Shown here: one piece after another, positions 1 to 8,916 of the stretch
Position numbering within the stretch: the first letter of the stretch is position 1
How the letters are laid out: each line of letters opens with the position of its first letter
From: TMED26 sp002694075
GTDB taxonomy: Bacteria; Pseudomonadota; Alphaproteobacteria; Thalassobaculales; Thalassobaculaceae
DNA length: 39,472 nt
Assembly: GCA_036160575.1 (NCBI GenBank)
Contig: JAYYDT010000090.1
Coordinates: 1 to 39,472, forward strand
Direction: 5' to 3'
The notes under the pieces: model-generated
Seen by the model: the letters and a program-made list of their open reading frames with translations, nothing else
Databases searched by the model: none
What the model was told of the DNA's origin: nothing
Position numbers and translations under genes: made by a program

Positions 1-725
1 ATCACCGGCGTCAAGGTGCCGGTACTGATCTTTTGGCCTTTTTTCAGCATCTCGCCTTGGCGGTTCAACATATTCGCCAACCACGCCAAAACCCCCAGCG
101 GGCCGCCATCGACATTGCCGCCGACCCCTTCGTGCTCGGTAACCCCGTTGCGGGCCACGCTGACTTGCTGGGCGGTCAGGTCGATGCCCGCCAAGGGACG
201 CGCCGTGCCCTCGATCCAAAAGGCGTTGACGCCATTGTCGGCGACCAGCGAGGGCAAACCCACCTCGGTCCAGGCGGCGAAGCGGGAATCGACAATTTCC
301 AGCGCCGGCACCACCTCGGCAACCGCCGCCGCCACGCTATCGGCGGTGTACGGGTCCACACCGGCCGGCAAATCGGCGCCCAGGACCAGCGCCAATTCCG
401 GTTCAATCGCCAATTTGTTAAGTCGCGCGCTATCGAGGACCGCCGGCGAACGATAGCAGCGGTCGGCCAGCAAGCTGCCATGGAAGGGATGGTCGGCGTT
501 GAGAAGTTGGCGGGCCACGGCGTTGGTGGCGCCGATTTTATAACCGACCCGGGCGCGCTCGATATCGCCGGTCAGGCGGGCCAAAAGCGATTTTTGAATG
601 GCGTAGCCATCAGCCACGCTCAGCCCGGCGCAGGCGTCCGGCAGGCCGTCGGCTTGACCGCCTTTTTCGAACAAGGTGAACAAGCGGTCGGCGCCAGCTT
701 CGATGGCGGCGGGGTCGATGGCCAT
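1..725 (-). CDS. 2-keto-4-pentenoate hydratase family protein (partial, C-terminus beyond window)
   Basis: The minus-strand frame is open from an ATG at 725 to the window edge, giving about 241 residues without a stop, so the C-terminus is missing. The translation has landmarks of the fumarylacetoacetase-C-terminal-like hydratase family (MhpD/DmpE/HpcG type): a KIGATN segment near residue 60, a HGSLLADR-like segment, the metal-site stretch AIEPELALVLG, and VVPALEIVDSRF followed by LVADNG. Family members hydrate 2-hydroxy-alkadienoates or decarboxylate oxalocrotonates in meta-cleavage pathways; the exact substrate cannot be read from the sequence. A GGAG Shine-Dalgarno lies about 9 bases before the ATG. 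It is transcribed divergently from ribF across a 148-base gap. No other aromatic-degradation gene is visible, so its pathway is unknown. Confidence 0.8.
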   Translation of the reverse strand, partial: MAIDPAAIEAGADRLFTLFEKGGQADGLPDACAGLSVADGYAIQKSLLARLTGDIERARVGYKIGATNAVARQLLNADHPFHGSLLADRCYRSPAVLDSARLNKLAIEPELALVLGADLPAGVDPYTADSVAAAVAEVVPALEIVDSRFAAWTEVGLPSLVADNGVNAFWIEGTARPLAGIDLTAQQVSVARNGVTEHEGVGGNVDGGPLGVLAWLANMLNRQGEMLKKGQKISTGTLTPV

Positions 726-873
726 GTTGTGGGTCTCCTGCAAAAATAACGCGCGGCCGCCCAAGACGCGCCGCCAGGCACCTATATTGCCCGATTTCCA
801 CCACCCGCGTATAGTCCGCGCCGACGCCTTTCGCCCCCATTCGGAACGCCGCCGCCGCGGCGCACGTTGTGCC

Positions 874-1815
874 ATGATCGTAATCGAGTCCCTTGACCAA
901 ATCGGTGCCGCCGAACGCGGCAGCGTCGGCGCGTTGGGCAATTTCGACGGCGTCCATCGCGGCCACCGCGCGGTGATCGAGCGTACCCGCGCGATCGCCG
1001 AAAGCGCCGGCGCGCCGGTCTCGGTGATCACCTTCGAGCCGCATCCACGCAGCCTGTTCCAGGCCGACGCGCCGCCTTTTCGTCTGACCGACGCCGCCGG
1101 CCGCGCCGAAGCGTTGGCTGAATTGGGCGTCGACATCCTCTTTCAAATTCCCTTCGACCAGACCTTTTCCTTGCTGTCGGCGGAGGATTTTATCGATCAA
1201 GTCCTGCACCACGGTCTGGGCCTGCGTCATGTGGTGATCGGATATGACTTTCATTTCGGGCGGCGCCGACGCGGCACGCCGGAGATGATGTTGGAGCACG
1301 CCGCCGCCCTCGGTTTCGGCGCCACCCGGGTTGACGCCGTGCACGAAGCCGATGGCGCGATCTATTCCTCAACCCGTATCCGCCAATGCCTGAGTGAGGG
1401 CGACCCGCGCGGCGCCGCCGCCTTGCTGGGGCGACCGTGGAGTTTCGAGGCGGCGGTCGAGAGCGGCGACCAACGTGGCCGCCAATTAGGCTTTCCAACC
1501 GCCAATCTGCGCATTGAAAACCGGGTCCAGCCGGCCGCCGGCGTCTACGCGGTCTACGCGGCGGAACGCGCCGAGGATGGCGCGCTTGGTTCCTGGATGG
1601 CCGGGGTCGCCAATTATGGCCGGCGGCCGACGGTCAACGATCGTGGCAAATTGTTCGAGGTCCATTTGCTCGATCAATCCCGCGATCTTTATGGGAAAAC
1701 CTTGAAAATCCAGCTGATTGACTTTATTCGACCGGAAACCAAATTCGATGGCCTCGACGCGCTGCGGGCGCAAATCGCCGCTGACAGCGCCCGCGCTCGC
1801 GAACTGCTGGGCTAA
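874..1815 (+). CDS. ribF: Bifunctional riboflavin kinase / FAD synthetase RibF
   Basis: Phosphorylates riboflavin to FMN and adenylates FMN to FAD in the cytoplasm. The 313-residue product has the usual RibF length. The N-terminal FAD-synthetase nucleotidyltransferase half shows GNFDGVHRGH at residues 22-31, then ITFEPHPR and VIGYDFHFG. The C-terminal riboflavin kinase half shows the LGFPTANL motif, a GVYAVYA strand and the terminal KFDGLDALRAQI segment. I chose the ATG at 874 because homology begins there; the frame stays open upstream, but that part is not family-like and overlaps the divergent hydratase start. It is followed after 38 bases by ileS, a ribF-ileS-lspA order common in proteobacteria. 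I saw no FMN riboswitch upstream. Confidence 0.96.
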   Translation: MIVIESLDQIGAAERGSVGALGNFDGVHRGHRAVIERTRAIAESAGAPVSVITFEPHPRSLFQADAPPFRLTDAAGRAEALAELGVDILFQIPFDQTFSLLSAEDFIDQVLHHGLGLRHVVIGYDFHFGRRRRGTPEMMLEHAAALGFGATRVDAVHEADGAIYSSTRIRQCLSEGDPRGAAALLGRPWSFEAAVESGDQRGRQLGFPTANLRIENRVQPAAGVYAVYAAERAEDGALGSWMAGVANYGRRPTVNDRGKLFEVHLLDQSRDLYGKTLKIQLIDFIRPETKFDGLDALRAQIAADSARARELLG

Positions 1816-1853
1816 GGCTTGTCCGGTCACGGGGACCGGTGAGGGTGAAAGCT

Positions 1854-4667
1854 ATGAGTGTCGACTATAAATCCACGGTATTTTTGCCGAAAACCGACTT
1901 TCCGATGCGGGCCGGCCTGCCCAAGCGCGAGCCGCAGATTCTCGCCGATTGGGAAAGCCACGGCATTCAGGAAAAGCTGCGCGAGACGGCCGAGGGCCGG
2001 CCGCCGTTTATCCTCCACGACGGGCCGCCCTACGCCAACGGTCATCTGCATATTGGCCATGCCTTGAATAAAATCTTGAAGGATGTGATCAACCGCGCCC
2101 AACAAATGATGGGGCGCGACGCCAATTACATTCCCGGCTGGGACTGTCACGGTTTGCCTATTGAATGGAAAATCGAAGAGGAATATCGCGCCAAAGGCCA
2201 GGATAAGGACGCCGTGCCGATCCTCGAGTTTCGCCGCCAATGTCGCGAATTCGCGGCCCATTGGGTGGCCGTCCAAACCGAGGAGTTCAAACGCCTGGGC
2301 GTGGCCGGTAATTGGCAAGACCCCTACACCACGATGACCTTCGCCGCCGAGGCGACGATCGCCAATGAGATCGGCAAGTTTTTAATGAACGGCGGACTTT
2401 ACCGCGGCGACCGGCCGGTGATGTGGTCGGTGGTTGAAAAAACCGCCCTGGCCGAAGCCGAAGTGGAATATCACGACCATACCTCGGTCACCGTGATGGT
2501 CCGCTTCAAGGTCCGCCAAAGCCCGCTCGCCGCCCTGGCCGGCGCCAGCGTGATCATCTGGACGACGACACCGTGGACCATGCCCGGCAACCGTGCCATC
2601 GCCTATGGCGACGACATCGACTACGCGGTTTATCGGGTGGACGCGGTTGACGAGGGCGCCACCGCCGAAGTTGGCGAGTTGATCGTGATCGCCCCGGACT
2701 TGGTCGATGAGGTCAAGGCCGAAGCCGCTATCGGCGCGCTCAGCGAGGTCGCCCGCATGACCGGCGCCGACTTGGCCGGCACCGTCACCGGCCATCCCTG
2801 GGCCGGCCATGGTTATGACTATGACGTGCCGCTTTTGGCCGGTGATTTCGTGACCACCGACCAGGGCACCGGCTTTGTCCATATCGCGCCCGGTCACGGC
2901 GCCGATGACTTCGAGCTGGGGAAAAAACACGGGCTGGAGGTGCCGCGCACGGTCGAGGACGACGGTCATTTCTATCAACATCTGCCCCTGGTCAGCGGGC
3001 TGCATGTGTTGAAGGACAATGGCAAGATCGCCGATATTCTGCGCGATACCGGCGGGTTGCTGGCGCGTGGTAAGCTGGTCCACAGCTACCCCCATTCCTG
3101 GCGGTCCAAGGCGCCGTTGATTTTCCGCAACACGCCGCAATGGTTCATCTCGATGGCGACCAACGACCTGCGCGCCACCGCCTTGCAAGCGATCAACGAC
3201 AGCCGTTTCATCCCCGAGGGCGGTCGCAACCGATTGTATTCGATGATCGAAAGCCGCCCGGATTGGTGCATCAGCCGGCAGCGCGCCTGGGGCGTGCCGA
3301 TCGCTATCTTCGTCAATAAGCAAAGCGGCGAGCCGCTGCGCGACCAGGCGGTCATGGACCGCGTCGTCAGCGCCTTCGAGCGCGAGGGTTCGGACGCTTG
3401 GTATGCCTCGCCGCCCAGTCGCTTCCTCGGCCCCGACTATGACCCCGACGATTTTGAGCAAATCACCGACATCGTCGACGTCTGGTTTGAAAGTGGTTCA
3501 ACCCACAGCTTCGTGCTGGAGGGCCGCAACGATCTGTCTTGGCCGGCGGCGTTGTATTTGGAAGGCTCCGACCAACACCGCGGCTGGTTCCATTCATCGC
3601 TGTTGGAATCCGCTGGCACGCGCGGCCGGGCGCCGTTCGACGCGGTCCTGACCCATGGCTTCGTGCTCGACGAACTAGGCCGCAAAATGTCCAAATCGCT
3701 AGGCAACACAACCACCCCTCAAGAGGTGATCGAGCAAAGCGGCGCCGACATTCTGCGCCTGTGGGTGGTCGGCTCCGACTATTCCGAGGACCTCCGGATT
3801 GGGCCGGAAATTCTCAAACACCACGCCGATCTTTATCGCCGCCTGCGCAACACCCTGCGTTTCCTTTTGGGCAGCTTGGCCGATTTCAGCCCGGAGGAGC
3901 GCGTCGACCCCGCCGACATGCCGGAACTTGAGCGCTGGGTCCTGCATCGCCTGTGGGAGTTGAACGCCGTCGTTCGACGCGAAAGCGACAACTTTGATTT
4001 CCACAATTTATTTGTCCAATTGCACCATTTCTGCGCGGTCGATCTGTCGGCCTTTTATTTCGACATCCGCAAGGACGCGCTTTACTGCGACGCGCGCGAC
4101 GATCTCCGCCGACGCGCCACCCGCACCGTGCTGGACCAGGTGTTTTCGTGCCTCACCGCGTGGTTGGCGCCGATTTTGGTGTTCACCGCCGAGGAAGCCT
4201 GGCAGCAGCGCGTCGCCGATCCGGCCAATTCGGTGCACTTGCGGACCTATCCGGAAGTGCCGGCCACGTGGGCGGCGCCGGAATTGGCGGCACGCTGGGA
4301 GCGCCTGCGCGAGGTGCGCCGAGTGGTCACCGGCGCGCTTGAATTGGCGCGTGCCGAAAAACACATCGGCTCCTCCCTCCAGGCCCATCCGGTGGTCCAT
4401 TTGACGGAAGCCAGCAAAGCCTTGTTCGACGGCCTCGACCCGGCCGAGATTTTCATCACCTCGGCGGCCACCCTGTCGACCGCGCCGGCGCCGGACGACG
4501 CTTTTCGCTTGGCCGAGGTCGCCGACGTGGCGGTCGCCAGCGGCCTCGCCGTCGGCGGCAAATGCGAACGGTGCTGGAAAATTCTGCCGGAGGTTGACGC
4601 CAATGGCGCGCCAATTTGCGGCCGCTGCGCGGCCGCCGTCGAAGGCACCGTCGTGGCCGCCGGGTAA
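1854..4667 (+). CDS. ileS: Isoleucyl-tRNA synthetase
   Basis: Charges tRNA-Ile with isoleucine. The 937-residue product is normal for a bacterial class I IleRS. It carries the HIGH motif at residues 66-69 (GPPYANGHLHIGHALN), the CP1 editing-domain phrase WTTTPWTMPGN, the KMSKS loop at residues 611-615 and a C-terminal zinc knuckle with CERC at 904-907 and CGRC at 922-925. The ATG at 1854 is preferred over an in-frame GTG at 1839 because a GAGG ribosome-binding site sits 9 bases before the ATG and the family N-terminus starts there. The lspA start follows the stop by 8 bases, indicating co-transcription. Confidence 0.98.
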   Translation: MSVDYKSTVFLPKTDFPMRAGLPKREPQILADWESHGIQEKLRETAEGRPPFILHDGPPYANGHLHIGHALNKILKDVINRAQQMMGRDANYIPGWDCHGLPIEWKIEEEYRAKGQDKDAVPILEFRRQCREFAAHWVAVQTEEFKRLGVAGNWQDPYTTMTFAAEATIANEIGKFLMNGGLYRGDRPVMWSVVEKTALAEAEVEYHDHTSVTVMVRFKVRQSPLAALAGASVIIWTTTPWTMPGNRAIAYGDDIDYAVYRVDAVDEGATAEVGELIVIAPDLVDEVKAEAAIGALSEVARMTGADLAGTVTGHPWAGHGYDYDVPLLAGDFVTTDQGTGFVHIAPGHGADDFELGKKHGLEVPRTVEDDGHFYQHLPLVSGLHVLKDNGKIADILRDTGGLLARGKLVHSYPHSWRSKAPLIFRNTPQWFISMATNDLRATALQAINDSRFIPEGGRNRLYSMIESRPDWCISRQRAWGVPIAIFVNKQSGEPLRDQAVMDRVVSAFEREGSDAWYASPPSRFLGPDYDPDDFEQITDIVDVWFESGSTHSFVLEGRNDLSWPAALYLEGSDQHRGWFHSSLLESAGTRGRAPFDAVLTHGFVLDELGRKMSKSLGNTTTPQEVIEQSGADILRLWVVGSDYSEDLRIGPEILKHHADLYRRLRNTLRFLLGSLADFSPEERVDPADMPELERWVLHRLWELNAVVRRESDNFDFHNLFVQLHHFCAVDLSAFYFDIRKDALYCDARDDLRRRATRTVLDQVFSCLTAWLAPILVFTAEEAWQQRVADPANSVHLRTYPEVPATWAAPELAARWERLREVRRVVTGALELARAEKHIGSSLQAHPVVHLTEASKALFDGLDPAEIFITSAATLSTAPAPDDAFRLAEVADVAVASGLAVGGKCERCWKILPEVDANGAPICGRCAAAVEGTVVAAG

Positions 4668-4675
4668 AGCGCCGA

Positions 4676-5191
4676 ATGACCCTATATCCTCCGCTTGCGC
4701 CAGCGGCGGCGCTGCGGTGGGGCGGCATCGCCGCCGCCGCCGTCGCGATCCTTGACCAAGTCACCAAGGCGTTGGCCCACGCCGCGTTGTTCAGCAACCC
4801 GAGGATCATCGAGGTGACTTCCTTTTTTAATCTCGTCCCGGTATGGAATCGCGGCGTCAGCTTCGGCATTTTCGCCGACGGCCCGGAAATCACGCGCTGG
4901 CTTTTAACCGTTTTCGCGTTGGTCGTGTCGGTGATCCTCGGCCTGTGGATGGCGCGCGGGGGGCGGCGTCTGTTGGTTTTCGGCTTGGCCCTAATCATTG
5001 GCGGCGCCATCGGGAATGTCATTGACCGGGTACGTTTCGGAGCGGTGATCGATTTTGTCGACCTGCACGCCGGCGGCTATCATTGGCCGGCCTTCAACAT
5101 CGCCGACGCGGCGATCTTCTGCGGCGTGGTCATGCTGATTGTTGAAAATTTGTGGCCGTCACGGCATGATGATCAAGAACATCGCGCGTGA
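4676..5191 (+). CDS. lspA: Lipoprotein signal peptidase (signal peptidase II)
   Basis: Inner-membrane aspartic protease that cleaves the signal peptide of diacylglyceryl-prolipoproteins. The 171-residue product has four predicted membrane segments and both catalytic-aspartate motifs: GNVIDR with Asp117 and FNIAD with Asp144, plus the family phrase VPVWNRGVSFG near residues 54-64. The ATG at 4676 follows ileS by 8 bases. Placement directly before a lipoprotein gene (bamF) fits its role, since BamF needs this peptidase for maturation. Confidence 0.97.
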   Translation: MTLYPPLAPAAALRWGGIAAAAVAILDQVTKALAHAALFSNPRIIEVTSFFNLVPVWNRGVSFGIFADGPEITRWLLTVFALVVSVILGLWMARGGRRLLVFGLALIIGGAIGNVIDRVRFGAVIDFVDLHAGGYHWPAFNIADAAIFCGVVMLIVENLWPSRHDDQEHRA

Positions 5192-5237
5192 CCGCGTGGA
5201 TATCCGTGGCCCGCGCGGCGCGGGGAAGAGGGACGCG

Positions 5238-5807
5238 ATGACTAACCGCCTACCCATGATCGCGAGTGCGCTGATTGTCGCCGCCGGACTGGTGTCGGGC
5301 TGTGCCGAGGTGCGCGACGCCGCCGGGCTCGCCAAGAAAAGCCCCGATGAATTCCAGGTCATGGCCCGCCCGCCGCTGAGCCTGCCGCCGAATTTTACCC
5401 TGACGCCGCCCACGCCCGGGGCGCCACGTCCGCAAAGCGGCAGCGCCGACCAGCAGGCGAAGGCCAAAATCCTCGGCCGCGCGCCTCAAAACACGGCGAC
5501 AAAACCCGCGCCGGCCGATCTATCGGCCGGCGAGAGCGCGCTCTATAGCGCCCTCGCCTTGGGCCAGGCCACCGACGATATTCGCGGGGTCGTCGACCAG
5601 GAAACCACCGGCTTTGTTTATGAGAAACGCTATTTGATCGACAAAATCCTGGATTGGATCGAAGACCGACCGCCGGGGATCCGCGTCGACGCCGCCAAGG
5701 AACGCCGCCGCCTGAACCAGAACAAGGCCGAGGGCAAACCGGTCACCGACGGGGAAACCCCACGGATTGAGCGGCGACCCCGCAACAGGCTTCAAAAACT
5801 TTTTTAA
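5238..5807 (+). CDS. bamF: BamF-type outer-membrane lipoprotein (DUF3035)
   Basis: A 189-residue lipoprotein. It begins with a short basic n-region, a hydrophobic core and a lipobox ending LVSGC near residues 17-21. The next segment, KSPDEFQVMARPPLSLPPNF followed by PTPGAPRPQ, is the signature of DUF3035, described as the alphaproteobacterial BamF subunit of the outer-membrane beta-barrel assembly machine. The rest is low-complexity and charged. The ATG at 5238 is chosen because it gives a proper lipoprotein signal; the frame is open further upstream but overlaps lspA. In many alphaproteobacteria M16 peptidase genes follow at this position; here an MFS transporter follows instead. Function is from family knowledge, not shown by the sequence. 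Confidence 0.87.
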   Translation: MTNRLPMIASALIVAAGLVSGCAEVRDAAGLAKKSPDEFQVMARPPLSLPPNFTLTPPTPGAPRPQSGSADQQAKAKILGRAPQNTATKPAPADLSAGESALYSALALGQATDDIRGVVDQETTGFVYEKRYLIDKILDWIEDRPPGIRVDAAKERRRLNQNKAEGKPVTDGETPRIERRPRNRLQKLF

Positions 5808-5912
5808 AACCGCGGCGAATACCGCAAACCCGCCGGATATGTCGCCTCGGCGATAGCAAACGCCCACGCGGACGCGCAGCTTGGCGATGGTTCCCTGTCC
5901 GAAGGCGTTCCC

Positions 5913-7199
5913 ATGCCGATGCCAAGCGCGCCGCTGATCGCGCTGTTCCTGTCTGTCGCTTGCCTGCAAAGCGCCAATGGCTTGTTTGTGGTCTTGCTGG
6001 GCCTGCGCATGGTCGACGCCGACTTCCCGACGACCGTCACCGGCCTGATCATGTCGGCCTATTTCCTGGGGCTCATGATTGGCTCACTGATCTGCCGCAA
6101 CATCATTCAGACAGTCGGCCGGGTCCGCGCCTTCGCCGCTTTCGCGTCGATCATCTCGGTCTGTGCCCTGGCCCATGCGCTGTGGGTGGCACCGGTGCCC
6201 TGGGGCATCCTGCGGTTTTTGACAGGGGTGTGCATGGGCGGCGTCTTCATGGTCGCCGAAAGCTGGCTCAATGGGTCGGTGGAAAATCAACGCCGCGGCC
6301 AGATGATGGCGGTTTACATGCTATGCAATTACGTGCCCATGGGGCTTGGCCAGCAGCTTTTAAGCCTGGCCGCGCCAAGCTCGTTTATTCTGTTCACCGT
6401 CGCTTCGATGCTGTTCTCACTGGCCCTGATCCCGCTCGCCCTGGCGCCCGGGGTAACCGCCGGTCCCTTGCCCAAAACCCGGTTGTCGCTGGGCGCCTTG
6501 GCCCAAATCTCGCCACTTGGCGTGACCGGCGCGATCGCCGCCGGATTGGTCAGCAGCAGCTTTTTTTCAATGACCCCGGTGTTTGGCCATGGCGTGGGCC
6601 TAAGCGTGCCGCAAATCGCCACCTTGATGTCGAGCGGCCTGATCGGCGGCCTGTTGATGCAATGGCCACTTGGCAAAACCTCCGATCTTTTCGACCGGCG
6701 CACGGTGTTTATTTTGCTGACTTTCCTGCTGGCGTTGGTGGCGCTGGCGATGGTGCCATTGGTCAAGACCGGCTTCAACGCGCTGATCGTCGGCATCGTT
6801 ATCTACGGCGGGATTAACTTCGCGCTCTATCCTTTGGCTTTGGCCCACACCAATGATTATCTGTCGGCCGAACAGGTGGTGCCGGCGGCGGCTGGCATGA
6901 TTCTGGCCTATTCCTTGGGGGCCAGTATAGGACCCTTCCTGGCCGGTCAGACGATGGCGGCGGTGGGGTCGGAAGGGCTCTTCATTTACACCGCCGCGGT
7001 CATGCTATTGCTCGGTCCCTTCGCGCTGTTGCGCGCAATTCTGCGGCGGGCGGTCGCCAAATCACGGCAGGGGCGTTTTATCTCGGTGCCGCGCATGAGC
7101 ATCGCCGGGGCCGCGCTCGACCCGCGCGCCGCCGCGCCGGACGCCGGCGACCGCGAGGCCGAGGGCGCGGCCGCGACCCCTCACCGCACCGCCGGCTGA
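5913..7199 (+). CDS. MFS transporter (YcaD-like)
   Basis: A 428-residue integral membrane protein with about 12 hydrophobic segments. The first half carries the phrase FLTGVCMGGVFMVAESWLN and then QRRGQMMAVYM, which match the conserved region of the uncharacterised YcaD-like MFS subfamily. The second half has the MFS loop motif in the form GKTSDLFDRRTVF. The last roughly 45 residues are a polar, alanine- and acid-rich cytoplasmic tail. A second in-frame ATG lies two codons downstream of the chosen start. Substrate is unknown. It is convergent with soeC, the two stops being only 9 bases apart. Confidence 0.85.
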   Translation: MPMPSAPLIALFLSVACLQSANGLFVVLLGLRMVDADFPTTVTGLIMSAYFLGLMIGSLICRNIIQTVGRVRAFAAFASIISVCALAHALWVAPVPWGILRFLTGVCMGGVFMVAESWLNGSVENQRRGQMMAVYMLCNYVPMGLGQQLLSLAAPSSFILFTVASMLFSLALIPLALAPGVTAGPLPKTRLSLGALAQISPLGVTGAIAAGLVSSSFFSMTPVFGHGVGLSVPQIATLMSSGLIGGLLMQWPLGKTSDLFDRRTVFILLTFLLALVALAMVPLVKTGFNALIVGIVIYGGINFALYPLALAHTNDYLSAEQVVPAAAGMILAYSLGASIGPFLAGQTMAAVGSEGLFIYTAAVMLLLGPFALLRAILRRAVAKSRQGRFISVPRMSIAGAALDPRAAAPDAGDREAEGAAATPHRTAG

Positions 7200-7208
7200 C
7201 GCCGCCGC

Positions 7209-8141
7209 TTAGTGGTACAGCATGGACACGTGTTTCGCCTCGGCGAAGAACAGCCAGCGCTCGGTGAAGGTGCCAAGGCTACCGGCGATGGCGGCCAGCA
7301 CGATCAGGCCGCCGCCCAACAGCGCGTGATCGGCGGCCAAAGCCGCCGCCAAGGCGATCAACGGCAATAGAAAGCCAACCACCAGCGTGACCTTACGCAG
7401 ACGGTCGCTATGCTTGCGGGCGACTTGGAAGCCCATCTCGCGCATCACGAAAGTCTGCGAGGTGGTCGGCTGTTCGAGCACGCGCACGGTGCCCAAATCG
7501 CCGAGGCCGGTGGCGCTGGCCCGGTCGCTGGTCGCCGGGCGTCGGTCGATGGCGCGCCAATAGGCCAATTTGGCCAGGCCGGCGGCGATCACCGTGGCCA
7601 TGGCGATATCGTAGACCAGCACCGAGGGCGCGGCGAAGAAATGCACCAACACGGCCAGCCAAAGAGCGCCGGTCATCGCCGCCAAGGTCAGGTAGACGGG
7701 CAGGGTCCAGCCGGTCGCCCATTGCGGAATAGTCGGTAGCGAGGCGTAAATCATCGCCGTCGAAGCGACCGTCGCGATCGCCAGCAACGCCGCCAGATAG
7801 CCGGCGGCGACCGACCAGCCGCCGCTGTCACGAGTCCACCAGGCCGCCGCCAAGGCGACCATCGGCGCGTAGGTGACGACCGCCAGCACCCCCTCGCGCG
7901 ACAGCCATGAGGACCGCCATTGGCTGAGCGCCCGCCACGCCCGCTCGGGATGGCCCAGGTGGAAGGTCGAGGTCAGCAGGCCAGCCGTGATCAACACGAA
8001 GGATAGCGCCAAGGCGATCCAGCCGAGCGGCCCGTCGACCGCCAGCAGACCGCTGGCATGCGCCAAGCCCAGCCAGGCCAACAACCCATAGCCGGCACCT
8101 GAGGTGGTGGTGAACACAATGACCGATAAAGCGGGATGCAT
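7209..8141 (-). CDS. soeC: SoeC-like membrane anchor subunit (DmsC/NrfD family)
   Basis: A 310-residue membrane protein with about eight hydrophobic helices. The N-terminus (PALSVIVFTTTSGAGYGLL) and the segment STFHLGHPERAWRALSQWRSSWLSREG near residues 60-87 are typical of the DmsC anchor family. In the SoeABC sulfite dehydrogenase this subunit anchors the catalytic pair to the cytoplasmic face and passes electrons to the quinone pool. It is the last gene of the run, starting 10 bases after the soeB stop. Assignment to Soe rather than DMSO or polysulfide reductase rests mainly on its SoeA partner and on the sulfite-exporter neighbour. Confidence 0.85.
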   Translation of the reverse strand: MHPALSVIVFTTTSGAGYGLLAWLGLAHASGLLAVDGPLGWIALALSFVLITAGLLTSTFHLGHPERAWRALSQWRSSWLSREGVLAVVTYAPMVALAAAWWTRDSGGWSVAAGYLAALLAIATVASTAMIYASLPTIPQWATGWTLPVYLTLAAMTGALWLAVLVHFFAAPSVLVYDIAMATVIAAGLAKLAYWRAIDRRPATSDRASATGLGDLGTVRVLEQPTTSQTFVMREMGFQVARKHSDRLRKVTLVVGFLLPLIALAAALAADHALLGGGLIVLAAIAGSLGTFTERWLFFAEAKHVSMLYH

Positions 8142-8151
8142 GGCCGGGCTC

Positions 8152-8916
8152 CTAGCGGCTAAGAACGGCGTCGACCCAGGCCAATAAACCGCCGGGCGCG
8201 GACCCTGCCTCGGCCGGCGCCGGCAAGGCGTCGACCGCCGCCGCCTGGCGCGGGCGCGGCGGCAAATACTTATTGGTCGGCCGATAGCCCATCTCGGGCA
8301 TCAGGTCGTATCCGCCGCGCGCCGCCACCAGCAGCGATACCTCGGAAGTCGGATCGCCGAGGTCGCCGTAATGGCGGGCGCCGGCCGGACAGGTCGACAC
8401 GCAGGCCGGCACCCGCTCGGCCGCGGGCAGGTTTTCATTGTAAATTCGATCCACGCACAAGGTGCATTTCTTCATCACCCCGTCGCTGGCATCGTATTCA
8501 CGGGCACCATAGGGACAGGCCCAGGAACAAAGTTTACAGCCGATGCACAGATCGGCGTCGACCAGAACGATGCCGTCGCTCGCCCGTTTATACGAGGCGC
8601 CGGTGGGGCACACGGTGACGCATTTGGCGTCCTCGCAATGCAGGCATGAGCGCGGGAAGTAGACGGTGCGGCTGTCGGCGCCCTCGCCCGCCTCATAGGC
8701 GTGGATGCGGTTGAACCAAACCCCCCAGGCGCCGTCATCGAGACCGTCGTCATTGGCGGCGCCGCCATAGGCGTTCCAATCGGTCATCGGCGCCGAATGG
8801 CCGCCGGCGTTCCACTCCTTGCAGTTGACGGCACAGGCGTGACAGCCGACGCAGATGTCCAGATCGATGACCAAACCTAGCTGACGGTCCGGCGCTTGGC
8901 GCGGTAAATCGGTCAT
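8152..8916 (-). CDS. soeB: SoeB-like iron-sulfur subunit (four 4Fe-4S clusters)
   Basis: A 254-residue DmsB-type electron-transfer subunit. Sixteen cysteines fall in four groups: C22/C25/C28/C32, C91/C94/C99/C103, C124/C127/C130/C134 and C151/C154/C172/C176, as expected for four 4Fe-4S clusters. There is no signal peptide, consistent with a cytoplasmic location. It links the molybdenum subunit SoeA to the membrane anchor SoeC. Its ATG overlaps the stop of soeA by one base (TAATG), a sign of translational coupling. Confidence 0.92.
   Translation of the reverse strand: MTDLPRQAPDRQLGLVIDLDICVGCHACAVNCKEWNAGGHSAPMTDWNAYGGAANDDGLDDGAWGVWFNRIHAYEAGEGADSRTVYFPRSCLHCEDAKCVTVCPTGASYKRASDGIVLVDADLCIGCKLCSWACPYGAREYDASDGVMKKCTLCVDRIYNENLPAAERVPACVSTCPAGARHYGDLGDPTSEVSLLVAARGGYDLMPEMGYRPTNKYLPPRPRQAAAVDALPAPAEAGSAPGGLLAWVDAVLSR

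Noticed and set aside
726..873. Possible FMN riboswitch before ribF
   Set aside because: The 148-base gap shows none of the conserved RFN-element blocks.
2382..3461. 359-residue antisense frame inside ileS
   Set aside because: Shadow of the GC-rich third codon position; composition is Gly/Asp/Gln-rich without any family match, and ileS is certain on the other strand.
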